A stretch of 64,000 nucleotides of DNA from an uncultured Roseicyclus sp. Its GTDB lineage: Bacteria > Pseudomonadota > Alphaproteobacteria > Rhodobacterales > Rhodobacteraceae. Of this stretch, positions 34,079 to 43,007 are shown one piece after another; positions within the stretch are counted from its first letter, which is position 1, and every line of letters begins with the position of its first letter. Where the stretch lies: assembly GCA_947489665.1 (NCBI GenBank), contig CANLEH010000004.1, positions 186,001 to 250,000 on the forward strand, in the 5' to 3' direction. The position numbers and the translations under genes were made by a program. The notes under the pieces are model-generated. The model ran no database searches. It was not told the DNA's origin and worked only from the letters and a program-made list of their open reading frames with translations.

Positions 34079-34211
34079 TGCGCGAAACCGACTTACCACC
34101 CGTGACAGAGGCGCGTGCGTTGGCGTCTATGGCGCGCATCTGGGGCAGATGCAGATTCGGATCAAGAGAAAACTTTTGCGCTGATTATTTTTCCGCCGAA
34201 TGCCCTGCGAA

Positions 34212-34331
34212 AACTGTGACCAGATGGTCGGACTTGTGTCCATTTGGTCAGGGTTTTCCCGAAAAATGCGTCCATTTGGTCAGGGTTTGGTGCAACCAAA
34301 CGGTCAGGGTTCAACTGTGACCAGATGGTCG
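34212..34331. repeat. Array of five TGACC-N4-GGTCA palindromes
   Basis: Five 14-base sites follow one another: TGACC-AGAT-GGTCG (34217-34230), TGTCC-ATTT-GGTCA (34237-34250), CGTCC-ATTT-GGTCA (34269-34282), CAACC-AAAC-GGTCA (34293-34306) and TGACC-AGAT-GGTCG (34318-34331). Sites 1 and 5 share the 19-mer AACTGTGACCAGATGGTCG; sites 2 and 3 share GTCCATTTGGTCAGGGTTT. Centre spacings are 20, 32, 24 and 25 bases. The array lies in the 393-base gap between the decarboxylase start and the end of the DUF1989 gene. The rest of this gap shows the decarboxylase leader and nothing else recognisable. Confidence 0.75.
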
Positions 34332-34358
34332 CACTTTTGCGGGGGTGCCCGTCGCCAA

Positions 34359-35213
34359 TCACCGACCGTGCGTGCGGTCGTATCGGTTCGGCCACGGTGC
34401 CTGGTGGGTCGGGGTGTGAGCGGTATCGAAGACCTCGATCTTGAGCGGGTAGCAGGGGGTGGTGTCGGATGAGTGTTCAGCCCCGCAATCGCCGCCGGGG
34501 CAGGCGGAGAGGGCACCGAGGAGGTCGATCTCGGCGCGGAATTCCAGCATGTCGCCGGGGCGGACGGGGGAGGCCTTCATGAAGTACTGGCCCGTGTCGC
34601 TGGTGAAGCCGGTGCACATGAAGACGTTGAGGACATCATGTACAAGAAGTTCGGCCTCGTGGAGCGTTAGGCCAGTCTCGTCGGCTAGTGCGCGGGTGAG
34701 GTTTGAGTGGCAGCAATGGTGATACTGGTCGCCGGAGTTCAGCAGCGCGTTGGTATAGGGGTCGCAGCGAGTGCCGATGACGTCGTGTACCGCGCCGCCA
34801 TATTCGTCGATGCCGTACCAGTCGAGGCTGTCATGGGTGACCGTGGCCATGGCGCGCAGGTGGGGGATGTTGGACCAGAGCGTGTCGCCGGTGGTGACAT
34901 GGGTTCCGTGGAGCGCGCGGGTTTTGCCAGAGAAGAAGCGCTCAGTCAGGTCGTCGGCGTTCCAGAGGTTGAGGTCGCCGACCTGCGGGCCGTCGACGGA
35001 GGAAATGCGGATGGTCTGGCCCGCTTTGGCGCGGAAGGCGGCGGCCTCGCGCGGTTGGGCGAGGTGCGTGGTTATCGGGCCAGCGGGTGTGGCGGGGCCC
35101 AGGTTTTGCGGTTCGGGGAGCGTTTCGGGCGGGTAGCAGATGACGGGCTCGATGGCGCGGCGGGTTTCGGCGTCGGGCGGCGGGGGAGAGAGCTTGGGGC
35201 GGCGGTTGGGCAT
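34359..35213 (-). CDS. DUF1989 family protein (urea-carboxylase-associated type)
   Basis: Cytoplasmic protein of 284 residues. The conserved DUF1989 blocks are GQTIRISSVDGPQVGDLNLWNA, TRALHGTHVTTGDTLWSN, a Cys/His cluster GDQYHHCCHSNL (about residue 167) and DVLNVFMCTGF. Homologues accompany urea carboxylase and urea amidolyase genes and have been linked to guanidine or urea metabolism, but here the gene stands alone. The ATG at 35213 fits the family; the frame runs further upstream into non-conserved sequence. A link with urea released by the creatinase in this window is possible but speculative. Confidence 0.85.
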   Translation of the reverse strand: MPNRRPKLSPPPPDAETRRAIEPVICYPPETLPEPQNLGPATPAGPITTHLAQPREAAAFRAKAGQTIRISSVDGPQVGDLNLWNADDLTERFFSGKTRALHGTHVTTGDTLWSNIPHLRAMATVTHDSLDWYGIDEYGGAVHDVIGTRCDPYTNALLNSGDQYHHCCHSNLTRALADETGLTLHEAELLVHDVLNVFMCTGFTSDTGQYFMKASPVRPGDMLEFRAEIDLLGALSACPGGDCGAEHSSDTTPCYPLKIEVFDTAHTPTHQAPWPNRYDRTHGR

Positions 35214-35278
35214 GGTGGTGATCCGGGGATGGTGGGTTGCACCCACCCTACGGGGTTCGCGCCAAGATGCGAAAGATC

Positions 35279-35318
35279 GAAAAAATGGCCCCGAGGTAAG
35301 TACAAGAACCTCGGGGCC
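35279..35318 (-). terminator. Intrinsic terminator of creD
   Basis: A perfect 11-base stem, GGCCCCGAGGT (35287-35297) with ACCTCGGGGCC (35308-35318), is followed on the minus strand by TTTTTT after one A. It lies 35 bases after the creD stop. Confidence 0.88.
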
Positions 35319-35352
35319 AGGGAGCAGAAGATATGGGGCACGTGCCTGCCGC

Positions 35353-36807
35353 TTAGGAGCTTCCGGGAGAGGCGGAGAGCTCGGGCGGCGCCTGTGCGGC
35401 GTCTTGTGCCTGGGTCTTCTGCTGGGGACGGAGTGGAGTCTGCGGATGGCCATGGCGGGGGGTGCCCCAGACGGTTTTGGAGGGGTCGCGTGGGGGGCCG
35501 TACCAATCTTCGTTCCGAGTCATGTACATCGTCAGCGCCAGGGCGAAGAAGGCGAGCGTGGAGCCTGCGAGCAGGGCGTAATCGGCCGATTGGAGGATCA
35601 GGTAGAGGACCGCGTATGTGATCGCGAGCATAAGGCCGAGGATCAGTGTGCGGATGCCGAGTTTGAGGCCTACGAGACCGAAGAGGGTCAGGAGCGCCGT
35701 CGTGGCCCCGGCGGAGAGCAGATAGGCCGCGCCGAAGCCGATCTGTTCGGCGTAGGAGACCATGAGCAGCACGAAGGTCGACTGGGCAAGGCCGATGAGG
35801 ATGTATTGCACCGGATGGGTCGGGCGTTTGGTGGCCCCTTCGATCAGCAGGACGGTCAGGAAGGTCAGCGCCACGAACAGGATGCCATAACGGGCGGCGC
35901 GGTAGGCCTTTTGGTAGAAATCGTTGGGTTGGAAATACTGCACACCGAAGGCGGCTTGTTGCCGGGCGGTGGCGTCATGGTCCTGCCGCGAGGCTTGGGG
36001 CAAGGGACGGGCGAGGTGGGGGATGTCCCATGTCGCAGTGAAGCCATCCTCGGTGATCTCACGCGTGTTGGGCAGGAAGGCCCCGGTGAAGCTGGGATGG
36101 GGCCAATCGGAGGTGATCGTCACAGTGGATTGGCGGCCCATCGGGGTGGCACGCAGGGTGTCGGCGCCGTTGAAGCCGAGGGTGAGCGTGTAGCCGTCAT
36201 GGCCACGGGGGTCGCCGAGGGCGGCAATGACACCGGCCTGGCCGTCGGCGCGGGGTTCAAGTTGGATCGTGTCGGTGCCGGTTTGAAGGTTTGCCACGCC
36301 GCGCAGCGCACGGTTGTCGGAGACCGTGAGGCGCAAGGACGCCTCGGACCAGAGGATTTCCTCGTTGGAGCGGATCAGGCCTTCGGCCGCGTCGAGGTCG
36401 TAGGTCAGGCCCATAGTGGCAAGCGCTTGGAAGACGGGCACGTCGAAAAGGCCACGGGAGCGGATCTCGGTTTCCGTGTTGAGGTTGAGGGTGAAGTTTT
36501 CGGGGAGCAGGTAGATCGGGTCGGTGCGGCGAATGCGCGGGACTTGGCGGACCTCCTCGGACTCTTCACCGGTTTCGGGGTCAGTCACTGTGAAGGTTTC
36601 GTTGACCTGGAAGGTGCCCTGGACGGGGAGGATCAGGACGGGGCCGGAGAGGAGCTGTTCCCCGCCCCATTCGCGGCCGATGTCGCGGATGGTTTGTTGG
36701 GCGAGGTAATCGCGTTCCTCGACGACGAGGGAGACGAAGAAGGTGGGGATGAACATCAGGACGGCCAGAAGGCCAACGATGAGGAAGCGGGTGCCGAGGG
36801 AGCGCAT
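35353..36807 (-). CDS. creD: CreD-like inner membrane protein
   Basis: Membrane protein of 484 residues matching the CreD (inner membrane protein, DUF4432-independent) family; E. coli CreD is about 450. An N-terminal helix (RFLIVGLLAVLMFIPTFFV) is followed by a large periplasmic domain with GREWGGEQLLSGPVLILPV and ATWDIPHLARPLPQ, then about five helices from residue 325 (RYGILFVALTFLTVLLIEG, HPVQYILIGLAQSTFVLL). The ATG at 36807 is supported by AAGGA upstream; the open frame continues far upstream without homology. CreD is connected with envelope stress in other bacteria, but no creBC genes are present here. Confidence 0.88.
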   Translation of the reverse strand: MRSLGTRFLIVGLLAVLMFIPTFFVSLVVEERDYLAQQTIRDIGREWGGEQLLSGPVLILPVQGTFQVNETFTVTDPETGEESEEVRQVPRIRRTDPIYLLPENFTLNLNTETEIRSRGLFDVPVFQALATMGLTYDLDAAEGLIRSNEEILWSEASLRLTVSDNRALRGVANLQTGTDTIQLEPRADGQAGVIAALGDPRGHDGYTLTLGFNGADTLRATPMGRQSTVTITSDWPHPSFTGAFLPNTREITEDGFTATWDIPHLARPLPQASRQDHDATARQQAAFGVQYFQPNDFYQKAYRAARYGILFVALTFLTVLLIEGATKRPTHPVQYILIGLAQSTFVLLMVSYAEQIGFGAAYLLSAGATTALLTLFGLVGLKLGIRTLILGLMLAITYAVLYLILQSADYALLAGSTLAFFALALTMYMTRNEDWYGPPRDPSKTVWGTPRHGHPQTPLRPQQKTQAQDAAQAPPELSASPGSS

Positions 36808-37105
36808 GGACGGGTCCTTGGGTTGGGGCAGATGGGCCGACCCTAGGGCGCTGTTTTCGCGGCTGTGTGCAGGAGATGTGCAGGTTTCGGGGTTGTTTTG
36901 GTCTGTCAAAAGGAGCGGCTTGCGCCGCGTTTGATTGTTTTGCGCTGGCGCGCGGCGGTCGGGCCGTTGGCCCGATTGGAGGCGCTGCCTGTCGTCCATT
37001 GGGCTTGAACCAATGGCGCACCAAAGGACGACCCACCGAGGTATTTCTGAAACAAGGAAGGGGGCGGCTGCGAGGAGGGCCGTCCGGGCCGAGGAGCGAC
37101 CGGGC
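36808..37105. repeat. Hairpin-rich intergenic region
   Basis: No gene is seen in this 298-base gap. It contains TCGGGCC-GTT-GGCCCGA (36959-36975) and CCATTGG-GCTTGAA-CCAATGG (36996-37016), the latter enclosed by GTCGTCC (36991-36997) and GGACGAC (37026-37032). The wording resembles a dispersed intergenic repeat that I believe recurs in Rhodobacteraceae genomes, but only one copy is in the window. The part next to creD is its promoter region. Confidence 0.4.
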
Positions 37106-38737
37106 TCAGAGTATTTCGCCCAGGGTTTTGCCGGAGAAAATGCAGCCGCCGAGGAACGTGCCTTCGAGCGCGTTGTGTCCGTGATAGCCACCGCCGCCGA
37201 AGCCTGCGACCTCGCCTGCTGCGTAGAGGCCGGGCAAGGGCGTGCCGTCGGGGCGGAGGCATTGGCCGGTGAGGTTGGTGTGCAAGCCACCAAGGGACTT
37301 GCGGGTGATGATGTTGAGGCGCACGGCGATCAGGGGGCCGTGGGCGGGGTCGAGGATTTTGTGCGGTTTGGCTGCGCGGATCAGCTTGTCGCCGATATAT
37401 TTGCGGGTCGCGCGGATGGCGTTGATTTGCGCGTCCTTGGAGACCTTGTTGGTGAGTTGGGCATCGCGCGCCTCGATCTGGGCGCGGATTTTTGTGGGGT
37501 CGAGGGGGGCCTGGGGGGTGATGCGGTTCATGCCGGCGATCAGGGTGTCGAGGTCGGTGGCGACGACGAAATCCTCACCCTTTTCCTTGAAGGCTTCGAC
37601 AGCTTGGGTGGCGCCTTTGCCGAGGCGTTCCTTCAAGACTGCGGACCATTTGGCGGAGGTGAGGTCGGGGTTTTGTTCGCTGCCTGAGAGCGCGAATTCC
37701 TTTTCGATGATCGATTGGGTCAGGATGAACCAGCTGTGGTCGTGGCCGGTTTGCAGGATGCGTTTGAGGGTGGAAGTGGTGTCGTGGCCGGGCAGGCAAG
37801 GGGCCTCCATCCGCGTGCCTTCCGCGTCGAACCACATGGACGAGGGCCCAGGCAGGATGCGGATGCCGTGGTTGGGCCAGATGGGATCGTAGTTTCGCAG
37901 GCCTTCGGTGTAGTGCCACATGCGGTCTTCGTTGATGGCGGCGGCGCCTTGGGCTTTGGCCTGTCCGGCCATTTGGCCGTCCACGTAATCGGGGACGCCG
38001 GAAATCATGTGGATTGGCGGCGGGCCGAGGCGTTCCACGGGCCAGTGTTCGCGAACGAGGTCGTGGTTGCCGCCGATGCCGCCGGTGGTGATGGCCGTTG
38101 TTTCTGATGTGTAGCTGAATTGGCCGGTGACGGTACGGTTGGTGGATTGGCCGCGTTCGGCCATGTCGTCGGCGAGGATCTCGCCCTCGACGCCTTTGAC
38201 GGTGCCGCCCTCGATGATCAGCGACGTGACGCGATGGCGGAAGTGGAGGGTGATGTTGGGGTGCGTTTGGACGCGCTCGGCGTAGGGCTTCACGACGCCG
38301 GTGCCGGTGCCCCAGGTGACGTGGAAGCGGGGGATGGAATTGCCATGGCCTGAGGCCAGCGCGCCGCCGCGTTCGGCCCATCCGACCACGGGGAACCAGC
38401 GCAGCCCGAGGTCGTGGAGGTAGTCGCGCATCGGGCCTGCGGCGAAGTCGAGATAGGCCTCGGCCCAGGCGCGGGGATTGGCGTCCTCAGAGCGGTCGAA
38501 CTGGGCGGAGCCGAACCAGTCGCTTGCGGCCAGATCCCGGCTGTCGCGCAGGCCGAGACGGCGTTGTTCGGGCGTGTCGACCATGAAGAGGCCCCCGAGG
38601 CTCCACCACGCCTGACCACCCAGCGATTGCGGGCCTTCCATGTCGAGAAGGGCGACTTTGCGACCGCGCTCAGCCGCGTGATAGGCGGCGACAAGGCCCG
38701 AGAGGCCCGCACCGATTATGATCGTGTCGTAATCCAT
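37106..38737 (-). CDS. FAD-binding dehydrogenase (fumarate reductase/KstD-like)
   Basis: Flavoprotein of 543 residues. The N-terminal dinucleotide motif IIIGAGLSGLVAAYHA (residues 6-21), LLDMEGPQSLGGQAWWSLGG, the HVTWGTGTG region and the C-terminal GLYAAGEVAGFGGGGYHGHNALEGTFLGGCIFSG are characteristic of the FAD-binding 2 family often annotated as 3-ketosteroid dehydrogenase-like. No secretion signal is seen, so it should act in the cytoplasm. The substrate is unknown. It forms a same-strand group with DUF1963 and the ZIP transporter upstream. Confidence 0.85.
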   Translation of the reverse strand: MDYDTIIIGAGLSGLVAAYHAAERGRKVALLDMEGPQSLGGQAWWSLGGLFMVDTPEQRRLGLRDSRDLAASDWFGSAQFDRSEDANPRAWAEAYLDFAAGPMRDYLHDLGLRWFPVVGWAERGGALASGHGNSIPRFHVTWGTGTGVVKPYAERVQTHPNITLHFRHRVTSLIIEGGTVKGVEGEILADDMAERGQSTNRTVTGQFSYTSETTAITTGGIGGNHDLVREHWPVERLGPPPIHMISGVPDYVDGQMAGQAKAQGAAAINEDRMWHYTEGLRNYDPIWPNHGIRILPGPSSMWFDAEGTRMEAPCLPGHDTTSTLKRILQTGHDHSWFILTQSIIEKEFALSGSEQNPDLTSAKWSAVLKERLGKGATQAVEAFKEKGEDFVVATDLDTLIAGMNRITPQAPLDPTKIRAQIEARDAQLTNKVSKDAQINAIRATRKYIGDKLIRAAKPHKILDPAHGPLIAVRLNIITRKSLGGLHTNLTGQCLRPDGTPLPGLYAAGEVAGFGGGGYHGHNALEGTFLGGCIFSGKTLGEIL

Positions 38738-38786
38738 GGGCGGCAGGCTACGGCGGGGATAGGCCCGTGTCGATCCGGGCGTTGCG

Positions 38787-39569
38787 TCAGTACATTTGCA
38801 GGTCTACGGCCCATTTGGTCGGGTCATCTTTGGCCCGGGCCAGAAAGAGGCTGTCCGCGCCCCAGCCGGATTTGGGTTCAGGGCCCAGTTGCAGCACGTA
38901 CTCGAAGGTGTTTGGGGTTTTCTTGTAGTCCCACCACGGCTCGGATTGGATGGTGGCGGGCCAGCCGCCGAGTTTGGACGTGTAGACGGACTTCGCCCAA
39001 TCGTATGCGTAGACATCTTTGGCGACGCGGTCGATCTCAGGCGGGGCGACGTCATTATTGGCATAATCGGGTGTCGGGGCATCCCATGCGATTTCGAATG
39101 GTTTGAACGGGTGGTCGAGGTCGGGGGTCTGGATCGTTTCGAGGCCTTCGAGGGATGCGAATGCGCGGATCAGGACCGGCGCGTCAGACGCGGGCACAGC
39201 GTGGTCGAGGATGATGCCGTGGGCGTCGATGGCGCCCGAGCGGACGAACACCTGTAGCATGGTGATGTCGCCGAGCGCGTCGGGGACGAGCGAGGGCTCG
39301 AACAGGTTCAGTTGGAACAACGGGATCATGGGCTGGCCGTTGCAGAGGGGCCAGTCGGAGTCCGGTGCGGCGACCCGGATGCCACCAAAGACCGAGGCGG
39401 TGGGGCTATTGGTTGGGCGAAAGCCACCAACGGTGAAGGGTTGGCAGGGCCGTTCGAGGGCGGCCTTCAGCGCGGATTCGGAGAGAGGCTCCGACCTGGT
39501 GGCGGCCGCGGCTTCAGGGGCGTTGCGTCGCCAGATCGAGTGGCGGAGTTTGTCCCACGGGTTCGACAT
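38787..39569 (-). CDS. DUF1963 (YwqG-like) protein
   Basis: Soluble protein of 260 residues that matches DUF1963 in its general pattern: SVFGGIRVAAPDSDWPLCNGQPMIPLFQLNL, a central acidic region, a conserved SKLGGWPATIQSE segment and a C-terminal strand GWGADSLFLARAKDDPTKWAVDLQMY. The function of the family is not established. It lies 17 bases after the ZIP gene and so is probably co-transcribed with it. Confidence 0.75.
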   Translation of the reverse strand: MSNPWDKLRHSIWRRNAPEAAAATRSEPLSESALKAALERPCQPFTVGGFRPTNSPTASVFGGIRVAAPDSDWPLCNGQPMIPLFQLNLFEPSLVPDALGDITMLQVFVRSGAIDAHGIILDHAVPASDAPVLIRAFASLEGLETIQTPDLDHPFKPFEIAWDAPTPDYANNDVAPPEIDRVAKDVYAYDWAKSVYTSKLGGWPATIQSEPWWDYKKTPNTFEYVLQLGPEPKSGWGADSLFLARAKDDPTKWAVDLQMY

Positions 39570-39586
39570 GGTTGAGGTCCTTTGGA

Positions 39587-40312
39587 TCAGCCAACGGCGA
39601 GATGGCCGGCAAGGCCCAGCGCAAAGCCAAGCACGGCGCCGAGGGCGGGGCGGGTTGACCCTTTGATCTGCGCTTCGGGGGCAATGTCCTCAAAAAGCAG
39701 GTAGAGGATGCCGCCGCCTGCGAGGGCGAGGATGGAACCGAGCATCAGGTCGGCCTCTGCAAGGATATCGCGGCCGATCCAGGCGCAGAGGGGGCCGAGG
39801 GGGACCGTCAGCGCAAAAAGCAGCCAGAGGCGGGAGGTAGGGATGGTATGGGCACGCTCCATCTCGCGCCAGGCGGAAAAGCCTTCGGGGACGTTTTGCA
39901 GGAAGATGAGGGCGGCTGTCAGCAGGGCGGCGGCGGGATTGATCATCAGGATGGCACCAAGGGCCAGCGCCTCCGGCAGGTAGTCGAGGAGCATCGCCAT
40001 GAACATCGAGCCTGCACCGCCGCGTTTTTCCAGGGCGGCGTCGATAAGGCGGAAGAGGAGGCCGCCAGCGATGAAGAGTGTCACGAGAAGGATGGCGGGC
40101 AGGCGGTCGGCGGCTTCGGGAACCAGCACGAAACAAATGGCTGAGGCCAGCGCGCCGCCGCCAAAGGCGGTGACGCCGTGGCGGTATTCTTCCGTGCTCC
40201 ATCCCGGAAGAAAAGTTGGCACGCGCGACAGGGCGGCGCCGAGCGGGATCGAGAGGCCCGCAAAAGTGGCCAGCAGGAGGCCACCGGGCAGCGTTGTGAG
40301 GAGATCAAGCAT
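39587..40312 (-). CDS. ZIP family divalent metal transporter
   Basis: Inner-membrane cation transporter of 241 residues with about eight helices. The metal-site helices IV and V carry LDYLPEALALGAILM and IFLQNVPEGFSAW, the bacterial equivalents of the HNxPEG motif. ZIP proteins import zinc, iron or manganese; the specific ion cannot be told. The ATG at 40312 gives the normal N-terminus (MLDLLTTLPGGLLLATFAGL). It is divergent from the 2H phosphoesterase gene with 128 bases between the starts. Confidence 0.87.
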   Translation of the reverse strand: MLDLLTTLPGGLLLATFAGLSIPLGAALSRVPTFLPGWSTEEYRHGVTAFGGGALASAICFVLVPEAADRLPAILLVTLFIAGGLLFRLIDAALEKRGGAGSMFMAMLLDYLPEALALGAILMINPAAALLTAALIFLQNVPEGFSAWREMERAHTIPTSRLWLLFALTVPLGPLCAWIGRDILAEADLMLGSILALAGGGILYLLFEDIAPEAQIKGSTRPALGAVLGFALGLAGHLAVG

Positions 40313-40440
40313 GGACGCGACGTTAGGCGGCTTGCCGCCGCGCGACCAGAGGGGCTGCTTCTTCAGTTTGAGATTGCACAGTGCGGTGTTCTGCCGTTGT
40401 GCATAGGCTGACTGGGCAGACATTTTTGGAGGGTGGCGAA

Positions 40441-41136
40441 ATGGAGCAGGGTGTCGGGTTTGTTGCAGCGCGCAATCGGACGGGTCCGCCGCAACGATTG
40501 GGCCAGCGGTATGACCGGCAGCGGTTTCTTCCCGATCCGGGTAACACGGTTGTGCGGCATCTGGATCTGGATACGCCCGGCGGGCAGGCGGTGGTTGCGG
40601 CGCGGGCGGCGATGATGGCGCTGCCGGGGGCGGAGCGGTTCATCTTTACGCCGGTCGAGAGCCTGCACATGACGGTGTTTGAAGGGGTCCTGGACAACCG
40701 CAGGCAGGCGGATGCCTGGCCGGATTGGATGGACGCGGATGCGTCGGTTGAGGATGTGACGGAGGCGATGCGCGCACGGCTGAGCGGGTTTGAAGGGCCG
40801 GGGGAATTTGCGGTGCGTGTGGCCACGGTACGCCCCGGGGGATTGGATCTGGTGGGTGCGACGGACGCGGATGAGGCTGTGGCGCGCGAGTGGCGGGAGG
40901 CTTTGGCCAAAGTGTTCGGGTATCGGCAGGGGGAGCATGATCGGTACGGGTTCCACATGACCTTTGCCTATTCGCTGGATTGGCTGCCGGATGAGCAGGT
41001 CGCCATCTGGGAAGAGGGATTGGCGCGCATTGAGGCTGAGTTGGTGGCAGCGGCGCCGGTTTTGCCGCTCAGGCCGCCTGCGTTTTGCGCATTTGCGGAT
41101 ATGACCTGGTTTGAGGAGTTGGTGGTGTTGGGGTGA
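40441..41136 (+). CDS. DUF1868 / 2H phosphoesterase-like protein
   Basis: Cytoplasmic protein of 231 residues with two H-x-T/S-type motifs, LHMTVFEG (about residue 77) and FHMTFAYSL (about 173), which define the 2H phosphoesterase superfamily; overall it matches DUF1868. Such enzymes act on cyclic nucleotides or 2'-5' linkages in RNA. The ATG at 40441 has GGAGGG upstream. It converges with the next membrane-protein gene. The biological substrate is unknown. Confidence 0.78.
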   Translation: MEQGVGFVAARNRTGPPQRLGQRYDRQRFLPDPGNTVVRHLDLDTPGGQAVVAARAAMMALPGAERFIFTPVESLHMTVFEGVLDNRRQADAWPDWMDADASVEDVTEAMRARLSGFEGPGEFAVRVATVRPGGLDLVGATDADEAVAREWREALAKVFGYRQGEHDRYGFHMTFAYSLDWLPDEQVAIWEEGLARIEAELVAAAPVLPLRPPAFCAFADMTWFEELVVLG

Positions 41137-41149
41137 GCAGACGCTCAGT

Positions 41150-41797
41150 TCAGGCGCCACACGCGGGGTCGCCGGAGGTCACATCCGGCCAGACAATATC
41201 GGGTACATCATACCAATCCATTTCCGCGTAGCTCCATGCGACGCGATCCTCGCCACGCAGGGCCAAGCCGTGGAGGAAGTATTCGTAGTCATTGCCGATG
41301 TTCGAGACTGACCAGCGGAATGAGTTGCGGGTGACGTTGGTGAGCCCTTGCTCGGTTGCCGTGCGGCACATGGCGTTGGCGGAAATGACCTCCCCCACGA
41401 TGAGGGTGGCGACGAGGAGGGTGGCGCTGGTCAGCGTGATGCTGAACGGGCGCAGCGGCGCGCGGGTGAGTGTGAGCGCCAGGACGACAGCCGTGAGGGG
41501 GACCGCGTAGAGGGCGATTTGCCCTGTGATCGACAGGGCGGCGATATCGGAGACAAACACAAGGAGCACCGGTGGAAACAGAACTATTCCGATGCCCCAG
41601 GTCGGGCCGAACCGAAGAAGACCTATGAGCATCGCAACCACGGAGAGTTGCGCCATCGCAGAGGCCCAGGTGCCACCAGTGCCGTTTGCCATTCGGATCA
41701 GGCCCCGGATTGCGAAAAACATCCACAGGCCGCCGCAAACCAGGACCAGAACGATCCAGAGGATCGCGAAAAGAAACGCTCCGCCGGCCGAGGGCAC
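41150..41797 (-). CDS. Membrane protein, 215 aa
   Basis: Unrecognised protein with about five helices (for example FLFAILWIVLVLVCGGLWMFFAI, ALYAVPLTAVVLALTL, ITLTSATLLVATLIVGEVI) and a C-terminal soluble tail of about 60 residues with NIGNDYEYFLHGLALRGEDRVAWSYAEMDWYDVP. A GTG at 41797 is the likely start, five bases after the sdhB stop, so it may be read through from the sdh operon. No family assignment. Confidence 0.6.
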   Translation of the reverse strand: MPSAGGAFLFAILWIVLVLVCGGLWMFFAIRGLIRMANGTGGTWASAMAQLSVVAMLIGLLRFGPTWGIGIVLFPPVLLVFVSDIAALSITGQIALYAVPLTAVVLALTLTRAPLRPFSITLTSATLLVATLIVGEVISANAMCRTATEQGLTNVTRNSFRWSVSNIGNDYEYFLHGLALRGEDRVAWSYAEMDWYDVPDIVWPDVTSGDPACGA

Positions 41798-41801
41798 TCG
41801 T

Positions 41802-42581
41802 TTAGAGCTGCCGTTCGACCATCATCTTCTTGATGGACGCAATCGCCGCCGCGGGGTTGAGGCCCTTGGGGCAGGTCTTGGTGCAGTTCATGATGGTGTG
41901 GCAGCGGTAGAGCTTGAAGGGATCTTCCAGCTCATCCAGACGCTCCCCCGTTGCCTCATCGCGGCTGTCGATGATCCAGCGATAGGCGTGCAGGAGGGCG
42001 GCTGGCCCAAGGTAGCGGTCGCCGTTCCACCAGTAGGACGGGCAGGAGGTGGAGCAGGAGGCGCACATCACGCATTCATAAAGGCCGTCGAGCTTCTTGC
42101 GATCCTCGATGGACTGGCGCCATTCCTTTTCGGGGCGTTTCGTCTTGGTCTCAAGCCACGGCATGATAGAGGCGTGCTGGGCGTAGAAATGCGTGAGGTC
42201 GGGGATAAGGTCCTTCACCACGGGCATGTGGGGAAGGGGGTAGATTTTGACGTCGCCCTTCACCTCGTCATGGCCGTAGATGCAGGCGAGCGTGTTGATG
42301 CCGTCGATGTTCATCGCACAGGACCCGCAGATGCCTTCGCGGCAGGAGCGGCGGAAGGTGAGGGTTGGGTCGATCTCATTCTTGATCTTGATGAGTGCGT
42401 CGAGAACCATTGGCCCGCAGGTGTCCATGTCGACGAAATAGGTGTCGACGGAGGGGTTTTCGCCATCATCGGGGTTCCAGCGGTAAATCTGGAACTTGCG
42501 CACATTGGTGGCGCCTTCTGGTTTGGGCCAGGTCTTGCCGGTGCGGATGCGGGAATTCTTCGGGAGGGTCAGTTCAACCAT
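41802..42581 (-). CDS. sdhB: Succinate dehydrogenase iron-sulfur subunit
   Basis: Electron-transfer subunit of respiratory complex II, 259 residues. The [2Fe-2S] cluster ligands are in [14 protein letters not shown], the [4Fe-4S] ligands in CASCSTSCP and the [3Fe-4S] ligands in [17 protein letters not shown]. It passes electrons from SdhA FAD to quinone at SdhCD. It is the last sdh gene and is unusually separated from sdhA by two small exported-protein genes. GGAG precedes the ATG. Confidence 0.97.
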   Translation of the reverse strand: MVELTLPKNSRIRTGKTWPKPEGATNVRKFQIYRWNPDDGENPSVDTYFVDMDTCGPMVLDALIKIKNEIDPTLTFRRSCREGICGSCAMNIDGINTLACIYGHDEVKGDVKIYPLPHMPVVKDLIPDLTHFYAQHASIMPWLETKTKRPEKEWRQSIEDRKKLDGLYECVMCASCSTSCPSYWWNGDRYLGPAALLHAYRWIIDSRDEATGERLDELEDPFKLYRCHTIMNCTKTCPKGLNPAAAIASIKKMMVERQL

Positions 42582-42650
42582 AGTCTCAGGTCTCCACTCG
42601 GGTCATTCGGGGTCGCGCCTGTGGCGCGCGTTGTTTCAGGCAGGGGCGGA

Positions 42651-43007
42651 TCATCGCAGCAACCCCTGAAGGATGTTCTGGCCACCGCCAACGAGCGGGC
42701 CGAGGGCGCCGGACGCGGTGCATTGGATCGTCGAGGGGCGGGACAGGATGTCGCCCACCGTGCTGGAGGCCGCATCGGTGTTTCCAAGCGCAATGCCGCC
42801 CGCAATGGTGATGATTTCCTGCGCGGAGGCGTTGTTGATGACGCAATCGGTCACAAGGGTTGCATCGACGCCGGGGAAGCGGCGCTCAACCTCCTGGTTC
42901 ACGTAAGTGCGGGCCTGTTCGCGGGCGATCTGGTCGGCGGCGTCCTGGAAGCCGCCGACGCAGGCGGACGTCGCAAGAAGTGCTATGATCGCCAGAGAAC
43001 GCATCAT
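42651..43007 (-). CDS. Small lipoprotein between sdhA and sdhB
   Basis: Protein of 118 residues with a lipoprotein signal peptide (MMRSLAIIALLATSAC; lipobox ATSAC, Cys16). The rest has two conserved-looking cysteines (TDCVINN, TIQCTAS) and a C-terminal stretch GGGQNILQGLLR. It overlaps the end of the preceding small gene by four bases. I do not recognise a family. Its place inside the sdh operon suggests a role in complex II assembly or the envelope, but that is only context. Confidence 0.7.
   Translation of the reverse strand: MMRSLAIIALLATSACVGGFQDAADQIAREQARTYVNQEVERRFPGVDATLVTDCVINNASAQEIITIAGGIALGNTDAASSTVGDILSRPSTIQCTASGALGPLVGGGQNILQGLLR

Noticed and set aside
34212-34331. The five repeats as a short CRISPR array
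   Set aside because: Each repeat is only 14 bases and palindromic, spacings are unequal (20-32 bases centre to centre) and no cas gene is nearby.
34162-34395. A 77-codon frame across the palindrome array and a similar one on the plus strand
   Set aside because: The peptide simply repeats the DNA array (NPDR/NPDQ, TKWTQ) and has no ribosome site or domain. The array explains it.
36808-37293. Upstream extension of creD giving a 646-codon protein
   Set aside because: The extension is low-complexity and reads through the hairpin-rich gap; the ATG at 36807 starts with a transmembrane segment and has a good ribosome site.
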